64,000 bases of DNA from Tepidimonas aquatica. Lineage in GTDB: Bacteria; Pseudomonadota; Gammaproteobacteria; Burkholderiales; Burkholderiaceae_C. A program made the position numbers and the translations under genes. The number at the start of each line of letters is the position of its first letter. Positions within the stretch are counted from its first letter, which is position 1. The DNA lies in contig NZ_VJNA01000002.1 in assembly GCF_007556585.1 (NCBI RefSeq), forward strand, positions 1-64,000, in the 5' to 3' direction. Under the pieces are notes generated by a model. It did no database searches. It was given only the letters and a program-made list of their open reading frames with translations, and was not told the DNA's origin. Positions 18,141 to 28,392 of this stretch are shown piece by piece.

Positions 18141-18311
18141 TCACTTCAGCTTGGTTTCTTTGTACTCGACGTGCTTGCGCGCCACCGGGTCGTACTTCAT
18201 GAACGACAGCTTGTCCGGCGTCGTCTTTTTGTTCTTGGTGGTGGTGTAGAAGTGACCGGTACCTGCGGTCGATTCCAGCTTGATTTTTTCGCGTCCGCCT
18301 TTGGCAGCCAT
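18141..18311 (-). CDS. rpmG: 50S ribosomal protein L33
   Basis: A 56-residue ribosomal protein ([43 protein letters not shown]). It is the non-zinc form: the paired cysteines of C+ L33 are absent. The ATG at 18311 is the family start; an in-frame ATG at 18356 would run into rpmB. It follows rpmB by 25 bases, the usual rpmB-rpmG order, and ends at a strong bidirectional terminator. Confidence 0.96.
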   Translation of the reverse strand: MAAKGGREKIKLESTAGTGHFYTTTKNKKTTPDKLSFMKYDPVARKHVEYKETKLK

Positions 18312-18336
18312 GATGGACTCCTTGGTTCCGTGCTGA

Positions 18337-18570
18337 TTAGGCCTGGCCGCGGGCACGCAGGTCGGCCAGCACCGCTTCGATGCCCACTTTGTCGATCAAG
18401 CGCAGCGCCGCGCCCGAGACGCGCAGACGCACCCAGCGCTTTTCGCTCTCGATCCAGAAGCGGCGGGTTTGCAGGTTAGGCAGGAACCGACGCTTGGTCT
18501 TGTTGTTGGCGTGGGAAACGTTATGTCCCACCATGGGCTTTTTGCCCGTGACTTCGCACACGCGTGCCAT
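18337..18570 (-). CDS. rpmB: 50S ribosomal protein L28
   Basis: A 77-residue ribosomal protein with the L28 signature ([45 protein letters not shown]). The zinc-binding cysteines of some L28 forms are missing; only one Cys is present. The ATG at 18570 is the family start. It is the first gene of rpmB-rpmG and has a leader of about 227 bases from a perfect -10 sequence at 18809-18804. Confidence 0.96.
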   Translation of the reverse strand: MARVCEVTGKKPMVGHNVSHANNKTKRRFLPNLQTRRFWIESEKRWVRLRVSGAALRLIDKVGIEAVLADLRARGQA

Positions 18571-18743
18571 GATGTTGGTCACTCCAATCGAAAATCCAGC
18601 AGCCTGCAGGCGTTCAGGCGCCTGTGGGCCGCACCTCGCCCGTGTCCTGTGCTGTGCCGCCTGCCACACGTGGAGTGCCAAATCATGCGATCGGGCAAAC
18701 GCGGTTTCGATCGAAACACGGCGTGTGGACGGCTCCGGCTCAC

Positions 18744-18809
18744 GGGCGGCCTTGTTTGCCGCCCAAGGCCGGCGCGGGCGCGGCTTAGGGCGGCAAACCT
18801 GCAATTATA
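18744..18809 (-). promoter_or_regulatory. rpmB-rpmG promoter and foldable leader
   Basis: On the minus strand TATAAT (18809-18804) predicts a start near 18798. The first 11 bases of that RNA (18798-18788) are perfectly complementary to 18764-18754 (GTTTGCCGCCC with GGGCGGCAAAC). GGGCGGC within the second element can instead pair with GCCGCCC at 18750-18744. Two exclusive hairpins are therefore possible. No T-run follows, so control of translation or mRNA stability is more likely than termination. The rest of the 302-base gap (18571-18872) shows no gene. Confidence 0.55.
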
Positions 18810-18872
18810 CAGGGTAGCCTACGTCGGCCGGACAGCCGACGGCACGGCGGGCGTGTGGTCTGCAGGCCAAGC

Positions 18873-19889
<1,017 letters not shown>

Positions 19890-19940
19890 CTAAGCTAGCG
19901 GATGCCTGCTCCGAAGGCTGCAACGTTGTGTCACCCACGC

Positions 19941-22370
19941 ATGAGCAAGTCCACCAATGTCTTCCACGCCGATCTGGCCGCCCCTCCGCTGCGCGGCTGG
20001 CGCCGTTTCGCCCACGAACTGGGACTTTTGGGTGGGGCGGCGCTGCTGGGGCTGGTGTTGCTGGCCTTGTTGAGCCACCACCCGGCTGACCCGGCCTGGA
20101 CCACCTCGGGCACCGGGGTAGGCTACCGCAACTGGGCTGGTGGGCTGGGGGCATGGATCGCCGACTTGGGCTACGCCCTGTTCGGTGCCTCGGTGTGGTG
20201 GCTGGTGCTGGCCGGGCTGCGGGTGTGGCTGGCGGCGCTGGCGCGCTGGCTGCGCGGCGACGCCAAGGTGGACCCGGCCGGGCCGCAACCGGTGGCGGTG
20301 TGGCGGGCGGCGCTGCGCTGGGCGGCGCTGCTGGGTTTGGTGGCGGCCAGCGCGGTGCTGGAGTGGACACGGCTGTACCGCTGGGACGCGTGGCTGCCGG
20401 GTCACATCGCCGGCGGGGTGCTGGGGGCCTTGCTGGGGCCGCTGGCGCTGCGCTGGCTGGGGGATGTGGGCTCGGTGCTGGTGCCGTTGACGCTGGGAGC
20501 AGCCTGCGCTGCGGTGGCGCTGCGCTTTTCGTGGGCGGGGGTGACCGAGGTCATCGGTGCGTGGCTGGAGCGTGCCTGGATGCGCTGGCGCCAGCGCCGC
20601 GAAGCGAGCGAGGACGCCCGCATTGGTCAGCGCGCGGCGCGCGAGCGCAGCGGCGCGGTGGCGGCCCGGGCGTCGGCCCCGCGCGAGGAGCCTGGGCTGG
20701 AAGCGACCGTGCCGCCCCGCGCGAAGGCGGCCCTCGAGCCGGCCGAGGCCGTGGCCGACGCCACGCCCGTGGCCGCCCCTGCGGCAACGCCCCGGCTGCA
20801 TATCGAAGCGGCGGCCACCGAAGTCGCCCCGAGCCCACGCGCGGTCAAGGAGCGCCAGCAGGCCCTGTTCGCCGATGGTGAATCGCCACTGCCGCGGCTG
20901 GATCTGCTGGACCCGGCGCCACGCCAGACCAGCACCGTGGCGCCAGAAACGCTGGAGATGACCAGCCGCCTGATCGAAAAAAAGCTGGCCGACTTTGGCG
21001 TCGAGGTGCAGGTGGTGGCCGCGCAGCCCGGCCCGGTCATCACACGCTACGAAATCGAGCCGGCCACCGGCGTCAAAGGCTCGCAGATCGTCAACCTGGC
21101 CAAGGACCTGGCGCGCTCGCTGTCGCTGGTGTCGATCCGCGTCATCGAAACCATCCCTGGCAAGAGCCTGATGGCGCTGGAGCTGCCCAACGCGCGGCGT
21201 CAAACCATCCACCTCAGCGAAATCCTCGGCTCGCAGGTCTACCACGAGGCCAAGAGCCTGCTGACGCTGGGGCTGGGCAAGGACATCGCCGGCCACCCGG
21301 TGGTGGCCGACCTGGCCAAGATGCCGCACTGCCTGGTGGCCGGCACCACCGGCTCGGGCAAGTCGGTCGGCATCAACGCGATGATCCTGAGCCTGCTGTA
21401 CAAGGCCGAGCCGAAGGATGTGCGCCTGCTGCTGATCGACCCCAAGATGCTGGAGCTCAGCGTTTACGAGGGTATTCCGCACCTGATCGCGCCGGTGGTG
21501 ACCGACATGAAGCAGGCCGCCAACGGCCTGAACTGGTGCGTGGCCGAAATGGAGCGCCGCTACCGCCTGATGAGCAAGCTGGGCGTGCGCAACCTGGCCG
21601 GCTACAACGCCAAGATCGACGACGCCAGCCAGCGCGGCGAAGCCATCCCCAACCCGTTCAGCCTGACGCCCGAGGCGCCGGAGCCGCTGCAGCGCCTGCC
21701 GTACATCGTCGTCGTCATCGATGAGCTGGCCGACCTGATGATGGTGGTGGGTAAAAAAATCGAGGAGCTGATCGCCCGCCTGGCGCAAAAAGCGCGCGCT
21801 GCCGGCATCCACCTGATCCTGGCCACCCAGCGCCCCAGTGTGGACGTCATCACCGGCTTGATCAAGGCCAACATCCCGACGCGCATCAGCTTCCAGGTCA
21901 GCAGCCGCATCGACAGCCGCACCATCCTGGACCAGATGGGGGCCGAAGCGCTGCTGGGCATGGGCGACATGCTGTACCTGCCGGCCGGGGTGGGGCTACC
22001 CACGAGGGTGCACGGGGCGTTCGTCAGCGACGACGAGGTGCACCGCGTGGTGGCCTTTCTCAAAGAGCGCTACGGCGAGCCGGACTACGTTGACGATGTG
22101 CTGGAGCCTGCAGTCGGCGAGGGCACCGGGCTGGACGGCGTCACCGACGGCGATGGCGGTGGCGGTGGCGAAAAGGATCCGCTGTACGACCAGGCGGTGG
22201 CCATCGTGTTGCAAGACCGCAAAGCCAGCATCAGCTACGTGCAGCGCAAGCTCAAAATCGGCTACAACCGTGCCGCGCGGCTGCTGGAGGACATGGAAAA
22301 AGCGGGGCTGGTGAGCGCGTTGACGGCCAGCGGCCAGCGCGACATCCTGGTGGCCGCCCGTCCCGAATGA
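19941..22370 (+). CDS. ftsK: DNA translocase FtsK
   Basis: A 809-residue septal DNA pump that clears and resolves chromosome termini at division. Four transmembrane helices occupy about residues 25-205. A short Ala/Pro/Arg-rich linker follows (about 215-330), much shorter than in E. coli. The motor has alpha/beta domains with Walker [16 protein letters not shown], Walker [17 protein letters not shown] and [13 protein letters not shown], and [19 protein letters not shown]. The C-terminal winged-helix gamma domain ([21 protein letters not shown]), which reads KOPS sites and activates XerCD, ends the protein. The ATG at 19941 gives the normal N-terminus; an in-frame ATG at 19902 would add 13 residues. 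Confidence 0.96.
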   Translation: MSKSTNVFHADLAAPPLRGWRRFAHELGLLGGAALLGLVLLALLSHHPADPAWTTSGTGVGYRNWAGGLGAWIADLGYALFGASVWWLVLAGLRVWLAALARWLRGDAKVDPAGPQPVAVWRAALRWAALLGLVAASAVLEWTRLYRWDAWLPGHIAGGVLGALLGPLALRWLGDVGSVLVPLTLGAACAAVALRFSWAGVTEVIGAWLERAWMRWRQRREASEDARIGQRAARERSGAVAARASAPREEPGLEATVPPRAKAALEPAEAVADATPVAAPAATPRLHIEAAATEVAPSPRAVKERQQALFADGESPLPRLDLLDPAPRQTSTVAPETLEMTSRLIEKKLADFGVEVQVVAAQPGPVITRYEIEPATGVKGSQIVNLAKDLARSLSLVSIRVIETIPGKSLMALELPNARRQTIHLSEILGSQVYHEAKSLLTLGLGKDIAGHPVVADLAKMPHCLVAGTTGSGKSVGINAMILSLLYKAEPKDVRLLLIDPKMLELSVYEGIPHLIAPVVTDMKQAANGLNWCVAEMERRYRLMSKLGVRNLAGYNAKIDDASQRGEAIPNPFSLTPEAPEPLQRLPYIVVVIDELADLMMVVGKKIEELIARLAQKARAAGIHLILATQRPSVDVITGLIKANIPTRISFQVSSRIDSRTILDQMGAEALLGMGDMLYLPAGVGLPTRVHGAFVSDDEVHRVVAFLKERYGEPDYVDDVLEPAVGEGTGLDGVTDGDGGGGGEKDPLYDQAVAIVLQDRKASISYVQRKLKIGYNRAARLLEDMEKAGLVSALTASGQRDILVAARPE

Positions 22371-22424
22371 GGCAGGCGCGCCGTTCACCGGGAACCGTCG
22401 CGCCGGTCTGAACCACCAATCATC

Positions 22425-23075
22425 ATGCAACGCCGACACGTTTTGTGCGCCTTAGGGGGGATCCTCGGGGCCCATGCCTTCACCGGCGCCCAGGCCCAAG
22501 CCACGGGCCTGGCGCAGTTCGAAGCCTTCGTCGCCCACGTCCGGCAAGGGCAGGCGGCGTTCACGCAGACCGTCACCGCGCCGCCCCGGCAGGGTGAGCC
22601 GGCGCGCGTGCGCACGAGCCGCGGCGAGTTCAGCTTTTGGCGCCCAGACCGCTTTCGCCTGCACTACACCCAGCCGTTCGAGCAACTCATCGTGGCCGAC
22701 GGCCAAACGCTGTGGCTGTGGGACCCCGACCTCAACCAGGTCAGCGCCCGCGCCCAAGCCCAAGCGCTGGCCAACACCCCGGCGGCGTTGCTGGCCAGCG
22801 CCGCTGACCTGCGCGCGGTGCGGCAGGTGTTCGACCTGCGCGAGGGCGAGCCGCGTGACGGTCTGGCCTGGGTGGAGGTCACGCCCAAAAGCCGCGAGGG
22901 GCAGATCCAGCGCATGGCCATCGGTTGGCGCGACGGGGTGCTGGCCGCGCTGGACGTGCTCGATGGCTTGGGCCAGCGCTCGGAGCTGCGCTTTGGCCCG
23001 TGGCGCACACAGGGGGTGACCGCGGCGGCGTTTCGTTTTCAGCCGCCGTCGGGGGCCGAGGTGTTGCGCCCGTGA
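22425..23075 (+). CDS. lolA: Outer-membrane lipoprotein carrier protein LolA
   Basis: A 216-residue periplasmic chaperone that carries lipoproteins from LolCDE to LolB. A signal peptide (MQRRHVLCALGGILGAHAFT, cleavage near AQA) precedes the LolA beta-barrel half-shell (FEAFVAHVRQGQAAFTQTV, RGEFSFWRPDRFRLHYTQPF, EQLIVADGQTLWLWDPDLNQV). The ftsK-lolA-rarA order is common in beta- and gammaproteobacteria. The stop overlaps a possible GTG of rarA (GTGA at 23072-23075). Confidence 0.92.
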   Translation: MQRRHVLCALGGILGAHAFTGAQAQATGLAQFEAFVAHVRQGQAAFTQTVTAPPRQGEPARVRTSRGEFSFWRPDRFRLHYTQPFEQLIVADGQTLWLWDPDLNQVSARAQAQALANTPAALLASAADLRAVRQVFDLREGEPRDGLAWVEVTPKSREGQIQRMAIGWRDGVLAALDVLDGLGQRSELRFGPWRTQGVTAAAFRFQPPSGAEVLRP

Positions 23076-23119
23076 GCGGGGTGGCGCCACCGCACACCCT
23101 GTTGCGTGACAATGGCGGC

Positions 23120-24451
23120 ATGGCATCCACGTTACACGTTCCCCTGGCCGAACGGCTGCGGCCACGCTCGCTGGACGAGGTCATTGGGCAGACCCACCTG
23201 CTGGGGCCGGGGATGCCGCTGCGCCTGGCGTTTGAAAGTGGCCGGCCGCACAGCTGCATCCTGTGGGGGCCGCCGGGCGTGGGCAAGACGACCCTGGCGC
23301 GCCTGATGGCGCAGGCTTTCGACGCGCAGTTCATTGCCATCAGCGCGGTGCTGGGCGGCGTCAAAGAGATCCGCGACGCCGTGCAGCAGGCCGAAGCGGC
23401 GCGCAGCGGACTGCACCCCCAGCCGACCGTGGTGTTCGTCGACGAGGTGCACCGCTTCAACAAGGCGCAGCAAGACGCGTTTTTGCCGCACGTCGAAAGC
23501 GGGCTGTTCACCTTTGTCGGCGCCACCACCGAAAACCCCAGCTTCGAGGTCAACGCGGCGTTGCTGTCGCGCGCCACCGTGTACGTGCTGCAGCCGCTGA
23601 CCGACGCTGACCTGCAGGCGCTGATCGACCGCGCGCTGGCCACCGGCGAGGTACCCGCGCTGGACGACGCGGCGCGCCAGCGGCTGGTGGCCTACGCCGA
23701 CGGCGACGCGCGCCGATTGCTCAACACGCTGGAGACGGTGGCCATGGCGGCGCGTGCGCAGCGGCGCCATCAGGTGGATGAGGCTTGGCTACTGACCACA
23801 CTGGGCGAGCGGCTGCGCCGCTACGACAAAGGCGGCGACCAGTTTTATGACACCATCAGCGCCTTACATAAAAGCGTGCGTGGCTCTGACCCCGACGCCG
23901 CGCTGTATTGGCTGGTGCGCATGCTCGACGGCGGCGCCGACCCGCGCTACGTGGCCCGGCGCCTCATCCGCATGGCCACCGAAGATATCGGCCTGGCCGA
24001 CCCGCGCGCGCTGCGGCTGGCGCTGGACGCCGCCGAGGTGTACGAGCGCCTGGGCAGCCCCGAAGGCGAGCTGGCGCTGGCGCAGGCGGTGGTGTACCTG
24101 GCGGTGGTGCCCAAGAGCAACGCCGTGTACACCGCGTACAAGGCGGCGCGCACCTTGGTGGCGCGCGAAGGCACCCGGCCGGTGCCGTTGCACCTGCGCA
24201 ATGCACCCACAGCGCTGATGAAAGCGCTGGACCACGGCCGTGGCTACCGCTACGCGCACGACGAGCCCGACGCCTTTGCCGCGGGCGAGCGCTACTTCCC
24301 CGATGGCATGGACGAGGTGCGCCTGTACGAGCCGGTGCCGCGCGGGCTGGAGCTGCGCATCGGCGAGCGTTTGGCCGAGTTGCGACGCCGCAACGCCGAG
24401 GTGCGTGCCGCGGCAGGACAACCCCGTCCCAACGATCATCAGGCGGGCTAA
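23120..24451 (+). CDS. rarA: RarA/MgsA, replication-associated recombination AAA+ ATPase
   Basis: A 443-residue clamp-loader-like AAA+ protein acting at stalled replication forks. Motifs: PLAERLRPRSLDEVIGQTHL, Walker A GPPGVGKTTLARL, Walker B VVFVDEVHRFNKAQQD, sensor 1 GATTENPSFEVN, and the C-terminal tetramerisation part (YDTISALHKSVRGSDPDAAL, ATEDIGLADPRAL, YRYAHDEPDAF). The ATG at 23120 fits family N-termini. An in-frame GTG at 23072 overlaps the lolA stop and would add 16 residues, which leaves translational coupling possible. Confidence 0.95.
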   Translation: MASTLHVPLAERLRPRSLDEVIGQTHLLGPGMPLRLAFESGRPHSCILWGPPGVGKTTLARLMAQAFDAQFIAISAVLGGVKEIRDAVQQAEAARSGLHPQPTVVFVDEVHRFNKAQQDAFLPHVESGLFTFVGATTENPSFEVNAALLSRATVYVLQPLTDADLQALIDRALATGEVPALDDAARQRLVAYADGDARRLLNTLETVAMAARAQRRHQVDEAWLLTTLGERLRRYDKGGDQFYDTISALHKSVRGSDPDAALYWLVRMLDGGADPRYVARRLIRMATEDIGLADPRALRLALDAAEVYERLGSPEGELALAQAVVYLAVVPKSNAVYTAYKAARTLVAREGTRPVPLHLRNAPTALMKALDHGRGYRYAHDEPDAFAAGERYFPDGMDEVRLYEPVPRGLELRIGERLAELRRRNAEVRAAAGQPRPNDHQAG

Positions 24452-24490
24452 TGCCAACACTGGCGCGTTGATGGCGGACCTGTCACCGAC

Positions 24491-24586
24491 GGGGTACCCC
24501 CTGCAAATATCAGGGAAAACCCTGAGGCCGCCGCCGGTCACCTAGGGCAAACCAGCACGGTGGTGCCCAGGTGGCTTGGCTACAAT
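24491..24586 (+). promoter_or_regulatory. Putative liv control region: palindromes and -10 sequence
   Basis: The 248-base gap before livH holds GGGGTACCCC (24491-24500), a 6+6 palindrome TCAGGG-AAAA-CCCTGA (24510-24525) and a -10 TACAAT (24581-24586) without a clear -35. The second palindrome would lie about 75 bases before the start, an activator-like position. The regulator is unknown. Confidence 0.4.
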
Positions 24587-24621
24587 CCCGCCACTTCAAC
24601 CCGCCCCCGGCCGCAACACGG

Positions 24622-24641
24622 CCCGCCCTGGCGGGTTTTTT
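24622..24641 (+). terminator. Terminator-like hairpin in the liv leader
   Basis: CCCGCC (24622-24627) and GGCGGG (24630-24635) form a short stem followed by six T. It lies about 30 bases after the predicted liv start and 59 bases before livH. It could end rarA transcripts or act as an attenuator, since GGCGGG can also pair with CCCGCC upstream, near 24600. Confidence 0.5.
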
Positions 24642-24699
24642 GCTAACCCGATGGGCCAGGAGCCACCGGGTTGGAGGTTCCTCACAACGGAGAGCTCTC

Positions 24700-25629
24700 A
24701 TGGATGTTTTGCTTCAGCAGATCATCAACGGGCTGGTGCTGGGCAGCATGTACGCGCTGGTCGCACTCGGCTACACGATGGTCTACGGCATCATCGGGCT
24801 GATCAACTTCGCCCATGGTGACGTTTTGATGGTGGGCGCGCTGACCAGCTGGACCATAATCACCTGGGCACGCGACGCCATGCCCGGCATGCCTGGCTGG
24901 ATGCTGCTGGTGCTGGCGGCGTTGATCTCGATGGTGGTGTGCGCGCTGCTCAACTTCAGCATCGAAAAGCTGGCCTACCGGCCGCTGCGCAACTCGCCCC
25001 GCCTGGCGCCGCTGATCACCGCGATCGGCATGAGCATCCTGCTGCAGACGCTGGCGATGATTGTGTGGAAGCCCAATCCCAAGTCGTACCCGACGCTGTT
25101 GTCGAGCGAGCCGTTCAACCTGGGCGGGGCGGTCATCTCGCCGACGCAGGTGACGATCCTGGCCACCACCGCCATCGTGCTGTCGCTGCTGATGTACGTC
25201 GTCAACAAGACCAACCTGGGCCGCGCGATGCGCGCCACCGCCGAAAACCCACGCGTCGCGGCGCTGATGGGCATCAAGCCCGACGTGGTGATTTCGGCCA
25301 CGTTCGTCATCGGCGCGATGCTGGCGGCCATCGCCGGCATCATGTGGGCGTCCAACTACGGCACCGTGCAGCACTCGATGGGCTTCATGCCTGGCCTCAA
25401 GGCGTTCGTGGCGGCGGTGTTTGGCGGCATCGGCAACCTGGCCGGTGCGGTCGTGGGCGGTGTGGCGTTGGGGCTGATCGAGTCGCTGGGCGCGGGCTAC
25501 CTGGGGCCGCTGACCGGCGGCTTTTTGGGCAGCCAGTACTCCGACATTTTTGCTTTCATCGTGCTGGCCATCGTGCTGACGCTGCGCCCGTCGGGCCTGC
25601 TGGGTGAGCGCGTGGCCGACCGGGCCTGA
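24700..25629 (+). CDS. livH: Branched-chain amino acid ABC transporter permease LivH
   Basis: A 309-residue inner-membrane permease of the HAAT family with about eight hydrophobic helices. Signatures are MDVLLQQIINGLVLGSMYAL at the N-terminus, GYTMVYGIIGLINFAHGD, the cytoplasmic EAA-like loop RAMRATAENPRVAALMGI that contacts the ATPases, and AAVFGGIGNLAGAVVGG near the end. The ATG at 24700 has GGAGAG upstream. It is the first gene of livHMGF. No periplasmic binding protein gene is present in the cluster, so a distant livK must supply substrate. Confidence 0.94.
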   Translation: MDVLLQQIINGLVLGSMYALVALGYTMVYGIIGLINFAHGDVLMVGALTSWTIITWARDAMPGMPGWMLLVLAALISMVVCALLNFSIEKLAYRPLRNSPRLAPLITAIGMSILLQTLAMIVWKPNPKSYPTLLSSEPFNLGGAVISPTQVTILATTAIVLSLLMYVVNKTNLGRAMRATAENPRVAALMGIKPDVVISATFVIGAMLAAIAGIMWASNYGTVQHSMGFMPGLKAFVAAVFGGIGNLAGAVVGGVALGLIESLGAGYLGPLTGGFLGSQYSDIFAFIVLAIVLTLRPSGLLGERVADRA

Positions 25630-25649
25630 GGGTGCAGGAGGAGCGCAAC

Positions 25650-26759
25650 ATGACCACAACGTCTTCTTCGTCCACCAAGGCCAAGTACGTGACGTTTGCG
25701 CTGGCCGCCGTGGGGCTGCTGGTGCTGCCGCTGCTGCTGCAAGCCACCGGCAGCAACTCGTGGGTGCGCATCGTCGATGTGGCCCTGCTGTACGTGATGC
25801 TGGCGCTGGGCCTCAACATCGTGGTGGGGTTTGCCGGCTTGCTGGACCTGGGCTTCATCGCGTTTTTCGCGGTGGGGGCATACGTGTACAGCCTGCTTGC
25901 GTCGCCGCGCCTGGCGGAAAACTTCCCTGCCATCGCGGCGGCGTTCCCCAACGGGCTGCACGTGAGCTTTTGGATCGTCATCATCCTGGCGGCCGTGCTG
26001 GCGGGCATCACCGGCCTGATGCTGGGCTACCCCGTGCTCAAGCTGCGCGGCGACTACCTGGCCATCGTCACGCTGGGTTTTGGTGAGATCGTGCGCATCT
26101 TCATGCTCAACCTGGACCGCCCGATCAACATCACCAACGGTCCCAAAGGCATCGCCGGTGTGGACGCGGTGACGGTGTTTGGCCACAACATGGCGCAGCG
26201 CCTCACGGTCGAGCTGGGGGGCTGGTCGTACACGTTCGAGTCGGTGACGCTGTACTACTACCTGATCCTGGCGTTCGTGATCATGACCATCGTGGTGGCG
26301 TACCGGTTGGCGGATTCGCGCATCGGGCGCGCGTGGATGGCGATCCGCGAAGACGAGATCGCCGCCAAGGCCATGGGCATCAACACGCGCAACCTGAAGC
26401 TGGCCGCGTTTGGCACCAGCGCCACCTTCGGCGGCATCGCCGGGGTGTTGTTTGCCTCGTTGATGCGCGGCGTGTACCCCGAATCGTTCGTGCTGATGGA
26501 GTCGGTGATGATCGTGGCCATGGTGGTGCTGGGCGGGCTGGGGCACATCCCCGGCGTGATCCTGGGCGCGCTGTTGCTGGCCGGTCTGCCGGAGCTGCTG
26601 CGCCACCTGGCTGGCCCGCTGCACCACCTGACCGACGGCCGCCTGGCCCCGGAAATCCTGCGTCAGCTGCTGATCGCGCTGGCGATGATCATCATCATGC
26701 TGCTGCGTCCGCGTGGCCTGTGGCCCGCGCCCGAGCACGGCAAGTCGCTCAGCAAATAA
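25650..26759 (+). CDS. livM: Branched-chain amino acid ABC transporter permease LivM
   Basis: A 369-residue second permease of the Liv system. It has about nine transmembrane segments and the conserved blocks LGLNIVVGFAGLLDLGFIAF, PVLKLRGDYLAIVTLGFGEI and the coupling loop AIREDEIAAKAMGINTRNLK. The C-terminus (MLLRPRGLWPAPEH) is typical. AGGAGG precedes the ATG at 25650. An ATG at 25632 (six codons earlier) lies before that ribosome binding site and is unlikely. It forms a heterodimer with LivH. Confidence 0.94.
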   Translation: MTTTSSSSTKAKYVTFALAAVGLLVLPLLLQATGSNSWVRIVDVALLYVMLALGLNIVVGFAGLLDLGFIAFFAVGAYVYSLLASPRLAENFPAIAAAFPNGLHVSFWIVIILAAVLAGITGLMLGYPVLKLRGDYLAIVTLGFGEIVRIFMLNLDRPINITNGPKGIAGVDAVTVFGHNMAQRLTVELGGWSYTFESVTLYYYLILAFVIMTIVVAYRLADSRIGRAWMAIREDEIAAKAMGINTRNLKLAAFGTSATFGGIAGVLFASLMRGVYPESFVLMESVMIVAMVVLGGLGHIPGVILGALLLAGLPELLRHLAGPLHHLTDGRLAPEILRQLLIALAMIIIMLLRPRGLWPAPEHGKSLSK

Positions 26760-26777
26760 CGGCGCAGGAGAGCTTTC

Positions 26778-27548
26778 ATGACAGACACCATTCTCAAAGT
26801 CAGCGGGGTGTCCAAGCGCTTCGGCGGGCTGCAGGCGCTGTCGGACGTGGGCATCGAAATCAAGCGCGGCCAGGTCTACGGCCTGATCGGCCCCAACGGT
26901 GCGGGCAAGACGACGTTTTTCAACGTGCTGACCGGCCTGTACACGCCCGACAGCGGCAGCTTCGAGCTTGACGGCAAGCCCTACACGCCCACCGCGGTGC
27001 ACGAAGTGGCCAAGGCGGGCATCGCGCGTACGTTCCAGAACATTCGCCTGTTTGCCGAAATGACGGTGCTGGAAAACGTCATGGTGGGGCGTCACGTCCG
27101 CACACGCGGGGGGCTGCTCAGCGCCATCCTGCGCACGCCCGGCTTCAAGGCCGAGGAGCGTGCCATCGCCGAGCGCGCGATGGAGCTGCTGGAGTACGTT
27201 GGCATTGCCAAGTACGCCGACTACAAGGCGCGTACGCTGTCCTATGGCGACCAACGCCGGCTTGAAATCGCGCGCGCGCTGGCCACCGACCCCAAGCTGA
27301 TCGCGCTGGACGAGCCGGCTGCGGGCATGAACGCCACCGAGAAGGTGCAGTTGCGCGAGCTGATCGACCGCATTCGGCGCGACAACCGCACCATCTTGCT
27401 GATCGAGCACGACGTCAAGCTCGTGATGGGCCTGTGCGACCGCGTCACCGTGCTGGACTATGGCAAGCAGCTCGCCGAGGGCACGCCGGCCGAGGTGCAA
27501 AAGAACCCCAAGGTCATCGAGGCCTACCTGGGCACCGGAGGGCATTGA
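26778..27548 (+). CDS. livG: Branched-chain amino acid ABC transporter ATPase LivG
   Basis: A 256-residue ABC ATPase. Walker A GPNGAGKTTFFN, the Q-loop FQNIRLF, signature LSYGDQRRLEIARAL, Walker B LIALDEPAAGMN and H-switch IEHDVKLVMGL are all intact. The C-terminal GTPAEVQKNPKVIEAYLG is typical of LivG. GCAGGAGAG precedes the ATG. It starts 18 bases after livM and is followed after one base by livF. Confidence 0.95.
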   Translation: MTDTILKVSGVSKRFGGLQALSDVGIEIKRGQVYGLIGPNGAGKTTFFNVLTGLYTPDSGSFELDGKPYTPTAVHEVAKAGIARTFQNIRLFAEMTVLENVMVGRHVRTRGGLLSAILRTPGFKAEERAIAERAMELLEYVGIAKYADYKARTLSYGDQRRLEIARALATDPKLIALDEPAAGMNATEKVQLRELIDRIRRDNRTILLIEHDVKLVMGLCDRVTVLDYGKQLAEGTPAEVQKNPKVIEAYLGTGGH

Positions 27549-27549
27549 A

Positions 27550-28278
27550 ATGGCCAACACCCTGTTGAAAGTTACGGACCTGAAGGTCTCGTACGGTGGC
27601 ATCAAGGCCGTCAAGGGCATCGACCTGGAGGTGCGCGAGGGCGAGCTGGTGACCCTGATCGGCTCCAACGGCGCGGGCAAAACGACGACGATGAAGGCCA
27701 TCACCGGCATGTTGCTGGCCGAAGCGGGCGACATCGTGTACGACGGCCAAAGCATCCGCGGCGTGGGGTCGTGGGACCTGGTCAAGCGTGGGCTGGCCAT
27801 GGTGCCGGAGGGCCGGGGTGTGTTTGCGCGCATGACCATCGTCGAAAACCTGCTGATGGGCGCCTACACCCGCACCGACAAGGCCGACATCCAGCGCGAC
27901 ATCGAGCGCATGTTCGAGCTGTTTCCGCGCTTGCGCGAGCGCAAAGACCAGTTGGCCGGCACGATGTCCGGCGGCGAGCAGCAGATGCTGGCGATGGCCC
28001 GCGCGCTGATGAGCCGCCCCAAGCTGTTGCTGCTGGACGAGCCGTCGATGGGCCTGTCGCCGATCATGGTGGACAAGATCTTCGAGGTGGTGCGCGACGT
28101 GCACGCGCAGGGCATGACGATCCTGCTGGTGGAGCAAAATGCCCGCCGCGCGCTGCAGGTGGCCGATCGCGGCTACGTGATGGACTCGGGCGAGATCATC
28201 ATGACCGGCGAGGCCAAGGCCATGCTGGACGACCCCAAGGTGCGCGCGGCGTACCTGGGCGAAGCGTCCGTCGCCTAA
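27550..28278 (+). CDS. livF: Branched-chain amino acid ABC transporter ATPase LivF
   Basis: A 242-residue second ATPase of the Liv system. Walker A GSNGAGKTTTMK, signature MSGGEQQMLAMARAL, Walker B LLLLDEPSMGLSPIMV and H-switch VEQNARRAL are intact. VPEGRGVFARMTIVENL is the LivF-type Q-loop region. It starts one base after the livG stop, so the two are translationally linked. It is the last gene of the operon; hairpins with T-runs follow before lysS. Confidence 0.95.
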   Translation: MANTLLKVTDLKVSYGGIKAVKGIDLEVREGELVTLIGSNGAGKTTTMKAITGMLLAEAGDIVYDGQSIRGVGSWDLVKRGLAMVPEGRGVFARMTIVENLLMGAYTRTDKADIQRDIERMFELFPRLRERKDQLAGTMSGGEQQMLAMARALMSRPKLLLLDEPSMGLSPIMVDKIFEVVRDVHAQGMTILLVEQNARRALQVADRGYVMDSGEIIMTGEAKAMLDDPKVRAAYLGEASVA

Positions 28279-28294
28279 CCCCCGGCGGGCGTCC

Positions 28295-28377
28295 TACAAT
28301 CGCGGGCTTGGCGGTTTCGATGGCCGCCAAGCTTTTTTTGTTGCCCAAGGCGCCGCGCCGGCGCCTGCCTTGCTTTT
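28295..28377 (+). promoter_or_regulatory. lysS -10 sequence followed by two terminator-like hairpins
   Basis: TACAAT (28295-28300) is followed by GCTTGGCGG/CCGCCAAGC (28306-28314, 28324-28332) plus seven T. AGGCGCCG/CGGCGCCT (28348-28355, 28359-28366) plus a five-T run ends 16 bases before the lysS ATG. The first is a good terminator for livHMGF. If TACAAT is the lysS -10, both hairpins lie in the lysS leader and must be bypassed. Confidence 0.55.
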
Positions 28378-28392
28378 TGTGGCTTTCGTACC

